From Aquimarina sp. Aq107 (GTDB taxonomy: Bacteria; Bacteroidota; Bacteroidia; Flavobacteriales; Flavobacteriaceae): DNA of 64,000 nt. The first letter of the stretch is position 1. Each line of letters opens with the position of its first letter. Below, piece after piece: positions 59,296 through 64,000 of this stretch. The stretch spans positions 2,568,501-2,632,500 of the forward strand of contig NZ_OX030782.1 in the NCBI RefSeq assembly GCF_943733665.1, in the 5' to 3' direction. Position numbers and translations under genes: made by a program. The notes under the pieces are model-generated. The model worked only from the letters and a program-made list of their open reading frames with translations, did not search any database and was not told the DNA's origin.

Positions 59296-59883
59296 ATGAA
59301 TTATATTTTATCGACAACTTACAACTCAAATGGGTTAATCAAATATCTAAACCACATTTCTACAGATTATAAATTATTCCTAAGAGGTGTTCATTTGGAA
59401 AGAGAAGAAGTTAATTTGAATTTTTCAGTTATAGAGGATATTTCTAAGGAGAAACTTTTAAAGTTCCCTATAATAGAATCATCAGGACCAATATTAATTA
59501 ATAAAACAATAAAAGAAATTCTTGAAAAAGAGACCTCTTTTGTACAATTTTTCCCAGTTACTTTAAGCATAGGAAATGAATCGATTAGTGATTTTTACGC
59601 TATTAATATAATGGCAAAAATAAAATGTATTGATATGAATCTTAGTGAATTTAAACCTATCAATTTTGATGTTAATAACCCTCAATATATGTTTTATTAT
59701 ATTGTTTTGATGGATAATCCATTAAATAATTTAAAGATAACGATCTGTAAAGAGATGAGTAGATATATTGTCATTAATGATGACATTAAAAATAACCTCA
59801 TAGAAAACAAAATTAGAGGTTTAAAATTTTGTACGTCTATAGACCTAACTCCAAAAGAAAGAACTATTTGCGAAGAAATATAG
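59296..59883 (+). CDS. Imm11-like (DUF1629-type) immunity protein
   Basis: A 195-residue cytoplasmic protein. The pattern LINKTIKEILEKETSFVQFFPV, the ISDFYAINIMAKIKCIDMNLSEF block and the C-terminal RYIVINDDIKNNLIENKIRGLKF resemble the Imm11/DUF1629 family, which is often encoded right after AHH-nuclease toxins. It lies 7 bases after the Rhs stop, the normal place for a cognate immunity gene. The family call is by eye. It should protect the producer from the nuclease. Confidence 0.75.
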   Translation: MNYILSTTYNSNGLIKYLNHISTDYKLFLRGVHLEREEVNLNFSVIEDISKEKLLKFPIIESSGPILINKTIKEILEKETSFVQFFPVTLSIGNESISDFYAINIMAKIKCIDMNLSEFKPINFDVNNPQYMFYYIVLMDNPLNNLKITICKEMSRYIVINDDIKNNLIENKIRGLKFCTSIDLTPKERTICEEI

Positions 59884-59977
59884 GAGTAATACTCGAAAAA
59901 TAAATATCGAGTGGATATCTAACATAGCTGTGTAAAGTTTACAGCTTCGTAGCAGTGCGAATAAGAAAAGAAAAACA
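59884..59977 (+). other. Short gap with two inverted repeats after the immunity gene
   Basis: ACTCGA and TCGAGT form one 6-bp stem with a 10-base loop (59890-59912 region); about 20 bases later AGCTGTGTAAAGTTTACAGCT forms a near-perfect second hairpin with a 2-base bulge. Neither has a T-run, so they do not look like terminators. The next start codon is about 30 bases downstream. Confidence 0.4.
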
Positions 59978-60847
59978 ATGAAAACCTATTACAACGATAC
60001 TCTTAGAAAAGTAGCATTCGAAAATAAGTCGATAGGTTTAAAAGATGCTAAGGATTATTTTCTAATATTATCAGATCACTCAACATCATATATAGCCATC
60101 ATTGATTCGTATGATGATGTTATTATATTCAAATGGTTAGAAAAAGACAAATGGTTGATTGATCATCTTGTCGTACCGGATACCTTGCATAGACAGCGGT
60201 ATGCTACCAAAGAAAAATGTTTAACTTTTATAGAAAAAATATATCAAGAATACGACATATCTGGTTTTGAAGGCTTCGAGGATGTCCCTATACAAGAATT
60301 CACTCTAGACGAAATATTAGAATTTAAAGAAGAGGATCAATATCTACTAAGAGAAGAAGAACCTCCTATGAAAAAGGTGATTATTTCTAAAAAAACAATA
60401 TCAAAAAAGAAAAAAACCTCTAAACCTTCCATAATCCTCGGAGATATAATAATTCCTAAAGAAGAACCCAGAACCAAATCTATTACTAGGGTTCCTACTA
60501 AAAAAAAGAAAAAAACGTCACCTCTTAAACAATTTAAGGAATCTACAAAGGAATTAGAAAAAGAAAAAAAGCAATCTAGCATAGCTAAAACTTCAACTAA
60601 ACCAATTCCAAAAAAAATAGTTAAAACCAAAGCAGTACAAAATAAAAAGAGTGATACCAGTCTTCTAAATCTTGGAAAAACTACAAAACCTAAAAAAAAT
60701 AATAAACATTCTTTAGTAATGGGAGAACAACTTGGTAAGGATCGAAAAAAGCATAACCCTCCTACTCCACCCAAAGTAAAAACTAAATCCAATACAGTTG
60801 ATAAAAATAAACCAGCAAGTAATGACAATAGCCTATTTAGTATCTAA
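59978..60847 (+). CDS. Unrecognised protein with lysine-rich disordered tail
   Basis: A 289-residue protein. A folded N-terminal part (about 1-120) of mixed strands and helices (DYFLILSDHSTSYIAIIDSY, KWLEKDKWLIDHLVVPD) ends in an acidic helix (EFTLDEILEFKEEDQYLL). The remaining 165 residues are very rich in Lys, Ser, Thr and Pro and contain three similar hydrophobic islands (SIILGDIIIP, LLNLGK, SLVMGEQLGK). I do not recognise it. It closes the VgrG/Rhs module in the same orientation and could be a second immunity, adaptor or nucleic-acid binding protein; none of these is shown. Confidence 0.72.
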   Translation: MKTYYNDTLRKVAFENKSIGLKDAKDYFLILSDHSTSYIAIIDSYDDVIIFKWLEKDKWLIDHLVVPDTLHRQRYATKEKCLTFIEKIYQEYDISGFEGFEDVPIQEFTLDEILEFKEEDQYLLREEEPPMKKVIISKKTISKKKKTSKPSIILGDIIIPKEEPRTKSITRVPTKKKKKTSPLKQFKESTKELEKEKKQSSIAKTSTKPIPKKIVKTKAVQNKKSDTSLLNLGKTTKPKKNNKHSLVMGEQLGKDRKKHNPPTPPKVKTKSNTVDKNKPASNDNSLFSI

Positions 60848-61071
60848 ATAGTTTTATATATCCTATTTCAAATTATATTTTTAAAAGCTAATAATAATTC
60901 TCTTTTTTTATTCTAAGATTACTTAAAGTTTTCTGATACACTTATCAAACATATAACAACAGTTCTATTCTTTTAGAAAACTCCACATCAGAATGTAATT
61001 CATCCACAATTATAGACTTAAAATCCACTGTATAGATATTATCATTTTTCTGATTAATATCTTAAATACAC

Positions 61072-61090
61072 TTATTACATCGTGTAATAA
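61072..61090 (+). promoter_or_regulatory. Perfect palindrome upstream of the double-glycine peptide
   Basis: TTATTACA, a 3-base spacer TCG, and TGTAATAA form a perfect 8-bp inverted repeat that ends 21 bases before the peptide ATG. No T-run follows, so it is more likely an operator for a dimeric regulator than a terminator. No regulator gene is adjacent. Confidence 0.5.
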
Positions 61091-61111
61091 AATAACTTAA
61101 TATTTTACATT

Positions 61112-61291
61112 ATGATAAATAACTTATCAAACTTAGGAACATCTTTAACTAAAGAACAACAAAAAACAATTAACGGAGGATTATTACCATGTCATAATAA
61201 TAATGACTGCATCGATCTTACTGCCAGTTATAATTACCAATGTGTTTCTGTTCCTAGTTCGCCATTTGGTAAATTATGTATTTTAAGATAA
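61112..61291 (+). CDS. Small double-glycine-leader peptide 1
   Basis: A 59-residue peptide. The N-terminal part LSNLGTSLTKEQQKTINGG is a classic double-glycine leader, cut after Gly-Gly (residues 22-23) by peptidase-containing ABC exporters. The remaining 36 residues have four Cys (positions 27, 33, 44 and 56) and no acidic cluster. In Bacteroidota such peptides are candidate bacteriocins, pheromones or substrates of RaS/peptide exporters. No exporter is in the window. Too short for automatic gene finding, but the leader motif makes it convincing. Confidence 0.8.
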   Translation: MINNLSNLGTSLTKEQQKTINGGLLPCHNNNDCIDLTASYNYQCVSVPSSPFGKLCILR

Positions 61292-61331
61292 TACCAAATA
61301 CCAGTATTTCAATAACTTAAATTTTCGCACA

Positions 61332-61474
61332 ATGAAAAAAACATATTAAACTTAGAAGGAGTAAAAATCCTCAACAAAAAAGCTCAGAAGACAGTAAATG
61401 GTGGATACGATGGATGCGATTGTGGAGTGGTCACTAATATGCCTTTCTTTTGTCCACATAGAAATTGTAACTAA
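61332..61474 (+). pseudogene. Double-glycine-leader peptide 2, frame broken in an A7 run
   Basis: From base 61340 the frame encodes NILNLEGVKILNKKAQKTVNGG and then a 22-residue core with four Cys (YDGCDCGVVTNMPFFCPHRNCN is cut here to its ends YDGCDC and HRNCN), closed by TAA. It has no start codon. The only ATG, at 61332, reads Met-Lys-Lys-Thr-Tyr-stop because seven As follow it; with eight As it would read MKKN and join the peptide exactly. So it is a one-base frameshift, a homopolymer sequencing error, or a slippage-controlled gene. The leader resembles that of peptide 1, 41 bases upstream. Confidence 0.75.
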
Positions 61475-61504
61475 AAACACTGTTTTTGGATTAAATAGAA
61501 ATGT

Positions 61505-61540
61505 AAAACCTCATCAATATAAACATTGATGAGGTTTTTT
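61505..61540 (+). terminator. Terminator after the double-glycine peptides
   Basis: The perfect 14-base arms AAAACCTCATCAAT and ATTGATGAGGTTTT have a 6-base loop and are followed by Ts. It lies 30 bases after the second peptide and 36 before the convergent LRR gene end, so it may serve both. Confidence 0.88.
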
Positions 61541-61575
61541 CTATAATTGATTGATGATATCAAATTAAAAATATA

Positions 61576-63111
61576 CTATTCTAAAACTGTAAGTTCGTAT
61601 GCAGGCAAATAGGTTTTTACATTACTAAACTCGGTGTTAAATAACCTTACACGATATGTTCTTCCTTCTGGTAAATCTATATTTGGTACCGAAGGTGATA
61701 TAAGTTCATACGATAAATTATTAGTTCCATTAATGAATTGCTGTGTCGCAGTCTGGTTAACAAGAACCTGATCTGGAGTATCTTCTCTATTTAATACATC
61801 TTCAATATTCACTTCATGGATTTCAAAACCTATTTCTCCAAAATCTAAATCAAACGGGCCGTCACCATCAACAAAAACGGGATCAATAACCGCATCCAAA
61901 ACAACATCTATAAAAAATAGAGAACTAACACCTACTTCTGTGGTATTAAAACCGTATTCAGAACTTACTCTCAGATCTCCACATTCTCCCTCGCTAATAA
62001 TGATAGCTCCTAGATCTTGTAATTTACAAACCTCCTCAGGAATTTCGTTAAGCATTAAATTTCCAGACACATCCAATATATCCAAAATCGTTAATGCGCC
62101 TAGTTCCATAGGGATATCCATAATCTTATTATTACGAAGATTAATTGTTTTTAGATTTACCAACTCACCCATTCTAGCACTAATTGAATTAATATCGTTA
62201 TTCTCCAAATTTAAATCCGTTAGTTGAGATAACATCCCTATTTCATCAGGAATAATACCGTCTTCATTAGTTAAAAAACCTATATTGTTATTGGATAAAT
62301 CTAGTTTTTTAAGTGTCGTAGCTTCAGAAATACTACTAGCAAATTTTTGTATTCCTTCACTTCCCGTTATTGTTAATGAATCTAATTTTGTAAAAACCCC
62401 AAATCCTTCAGGTATAGTCGTAAGGTTCTTATTATTAATAAGAGAGATGCTTTTCAAGTTTATTAATCTAAAAAAACCTTCAGGTATTTCGAAAAAATTA
62501 TTATTTGTAAAGTTTAGTTCCTCTAAAAGTGTAAGTTGCCCTATATCGCTAGGAATAACATCTAAAGGAATATCTTCCAAAATCAACTTTTCTAATTGGT
62601 TCAAAGATCCTATTCCTTCAATTTCGTTAATTCCTATATGATCTAAGCTAAGCTCCTTTAAATTAGATAAAGAAAATAAACCTGGTAAAAAATCATCTGC
62701 TTGTATTGTTAAATTAGTGCTTCCGGATAGTGATAAATTTTCTAGTCTTTTTAAATCAAATAACTCATTTGGAATATTGCTTAACTCATTATTTTTAAGT
62801 TTTAAAACTGTTAGATTTTCTAATAAATTAATTGTTGGAGTAAGTACCTTAATCCCTTTGTTTTCTATATCAAGTCCGATAAGTTTATTATTCTCAATAA
62901 CAAGTCCTTCCCAGTTATTAATATTATCTAAACTATTACTCCAATTAAGAGTGTTATCAGGATTCTCTTCTAATATTTTTAATAACACATTATTTACATC
63001 CTCGAAATCATCTTCTATGATAGTTGTAATTAGGTCTGCTTCAATTTCTTTAGTACACGAAATAATTAAACACGTACATATTGCAAAAACTCTCAAATAT
63101 AAATTTCTCAT
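61576..63111 (-). CDS. Leucine-rich-repeat lipoprotein
   Basis: A 511-residue lipoprotein precursor (lipobox LIISC, Cys19). Residues about 55-375 are a series of about twelve 22-24-residue leucine-rich repeats of the LxxLxLxxNxLxxIPxxL type, for example LTVLKLKNNELSNIPNELF, LDLSNNNIGFL and LKTINLRNNKIMDIPMELG. The last 120 residues (from about 385) form a separate beta domain with acidic loops. LRR proteins of this kind bind other proteins at the cell surface. No T9SS sorting domain is seen. It is convergent with the peptide genes. Confidence 0.9.
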   Translation of the reverse strand: MRNLYLRVFAICTCLIISCTKEIEADLITTIIEDDFEDVNNVLLKILEENPDNTLNWSNSLDNINNWEGLVIENNKLIGLDIENKGIKVLTPTINLLENLTVLKLKNNELSNIPNELFDLKRLENLSLSGSTNLTIQADDFLPGLFSLSNLKELSLDHIGINEIEGIGSLNQLEKLILEDIPLDVIPSDIGQLTLLEELNFTNNNFFEIPEGFFRLINLKSISLINNKNLTTIPEGFGVFTKLDSLTITGSEGIQKFASSISEATTLKKLDLSNNNIGFLTNEDGIIPDEIGMLSQLTDLNLENNDINSISARMGELVNLKTINLRNNKIMDIPMELGALTILDILDVSGNLMLNEIPEEVCKLQDLGAIIISEGECGDLRVSSEYGFNTTEVGVSSLFFIDVVLDAVIDPVFVDGDGPFDLDFGEIGFEIHEVNIEDVLNREDTPDQVLVNQTATQQFINGTNNLSYELISPSVPNIDLPEGRTYRVRLFNTEFSNVKTYLPAYELTVLE

Positions 63112-63405
63112 AAATCAATATTTAGCTTAAAGACTACATCTATTAATACAAATATGTTTGAAAAATTGATCATTTATTTTGGTTAGTGGTCTAATGACAC
63201 GATTTTGTGGATGAACGATTCTTTTTTTTAAACATAGAAATATCGATATCTAACAGCAAAACATCTAAAACACAAAACCCTAAAAACTATACATTAATCC
63301 ATAAAATCTAAACCAAAATCCTCAAAACAATACGTGACATTATAATAAGCTTTTAATTCGTTTTTCTGAATGCTTCCCAAAATTTTGAAAAACAAAATAA
63401 CACGA
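63112..63405. other. Divergent gap before the last barrel gene
   Basis: Nearly 300 bases without a convincing frame. Promoters for the LRR gene and the barrel gene must lie here, but I see no exact TAnnTTTG box. A run of CAAAACnnCTAAAA-like phrases near 63260-63330 (AAAACATCTAAAACACAAAA and similar) gives it a low-complexity look. Confidence 0.35.
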
Positions 63406-63972
63406 ATGAATAATCAGAGAAAAATTAAGAAACAATTTCTGTATACACTATTATTACCTCTTGTATTATGGTCATATTCAAGTTCATTATCAGCTCAGAG
63501 TCATAAAGTAGCTTTTTCTATAAATGGAGGTATTGTCCAAGATGGTTTTAGCGGAATGATTTCGGGAGATTACAAAGTTAATGAGTTTGATTATATCCAA
63601 TTTAATTTACAAGGTAGTTTTACAACGATAGAACAAAACAATATTGACATTCCTATAAATACATATTCATTTAATACAGGATTCTTTTTTGATATACTTA
63701 GGAACAACTCTAGAACATTTGCATTAGGCGGCGGCGGTACTATTGGATATGAAATTATTAACGATGGTGATAATAACATTGGAAACAATCAAATATTAAC
63801 TGTAGAAACAGAAAATCTCGTCTATGGAGCATATGCAGGTGTAGATGCTGATATTTTTCTTTCACCAGTAATCACTTTAAATATAAAAGTAAATGAAACC
63901 TATCATTTTAACAGTGAAATTGGTGAGCTTATTCCATACGCAGGCATAGGAATTAAATTAATCTTGAAATAG
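63406..63972 (+). CDS. Small outer-membrane beta-barrel protein D
   Basis: A protein of about 188 residues. The start giving MNNQRKIKKQFLYTLLLPLV makes a signal peptide ending near SLSAQ; an in-frame ATG 12 codons earlier is also possible. The mature part alternates polar and apolar residues in barrel strands (VAFSINGGIVQDGFSGMISGD, YDYIQFNLQG-like, FALGGGGTIGYEI, YGAYAGVDADIFL) and ends IGIKLILK, typical of a conjugal-transfer TraO-like or OmpA-N-like barrel. I do not assign a family with confidence. Confidence 0.72.
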   Translation: MNNQRKIKKQFLYTLLLPLVLWSYSSSLSAQSHKVAFSINGGIVQDGFSGMISGDYKVNEFDYIQFNLQGSFTTIEQNNIDIPINTYSFNTGFFFDILRNNSRTFALGGGGTIGYEIINDGDNNIGNNQILTVETENLVYGAYAGVDADIFLSPVITLNIKVNETYHFNSEIGELIPYAGIGIKLILK

Positions 63973-64000
63973 GAAAAAAATAATCGTCCTATTTTATAAT

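Noticed and set aside
40655..60828. Many long frames on the opposite strand of icd, VgrG, the Rhs gene and the lysine-rich gene
   Set aside because: They mirror well-supported genes, have no recognisable motifs, and their composition is that expected from the complementary strand.
51640..60847. Prophage or contractile tailocin in place of a T6SS module
   Set aside because: VgrG shares its fold with phage spikes, but no sheath, tube, baseplate, lysis or integrase gene is present, and the PAAR-Rhs-immunity arrangement is that of secretion-system effectors.

Overview
The window reads as a chromosomal segment of a marine-type member of the Bacteroidota, family Flavobacteriaceae (Aquimarina-like is my guess, not proven). 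The support is the AT-rich base composition, Bacteroidota promoter boxes of the TAnnTTTG type, lineage-typical proteins (PorD/DUF4835, the flavobacterial omega subunit, DUF6913, DUF6340, DUF6095, DUF4249 paired with a TonB-dependent receptor), a monomeric NADP isocitrate dehydrogenase and a long-form GAPDH. No rRNA, tRNA, CRISPR array, transposase or prophage was seen.

Bases 1-40.5 kb are mostly core genome. In order they hold: the 3' end of miaA; a histidine kinase/response regulator pair; a glycosyltransferase-YbbR-coaE operon; fabI; recN; a long minus-strand series (DUF6913, dapA, an inward-rectifier K+ channel, then bamD-rpoZ-coaBC-porD); a minus-strand series (acetyltransferase, prmC, LOG, ligA and four tandem YhhN-like membrane proteins); a plus-strand series (LEA-type lipoprotein, ribD, HAD hydrolase, EamA transporter, YigZ); dnaA with a thioesterase and a small phosphatase; an RsmI-like methyltransferase; a lytic-transglycosylase-like protein; dapF-acetyltransferase-mltG; a DegQ-type protease; gap; a coiled-coil membrane protein with trmD; rplS; and icd after an unusually long non-coding stretch.

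From 40.5 to 51.3 kb the genes are cell-envelope related: an ECF sigma factor with its own ECF-like promoter, a probable anti-sigma protein, an adhesin-like periplasmic protein and three small outer-membrane barrels (two of them tandem paralogues); then a TonB-dependent receptor with a DUF4249 lipoprotein, murQ, DUF6095, a DUF6340 lipoprotein and a small lipoprotein.

From 51.6 to 61 kb lies an accessory weapon module: an orphan VgrG spike, an unrecognised protein, a 1639-residue PAAR-like/Rhs protein ending in an AHH-type nuclease, an Imm11-like immunity protein and a lysine-rich protein of unknown role. It is followed by two small double-glycine-leader peptides, the second out of frame by one A in an A7 run at its start codon, then an LRR lipoprotein and a last outer-membrane barrel. 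The most interesting points for follow-up are the frameshifted double-glycine peptide and its upstream palindrome, the unknown proteins in the VgrG/Rhs module, the degenerate YhhN array, the apparently leaderless promoters, and the long non-coding region before icd.
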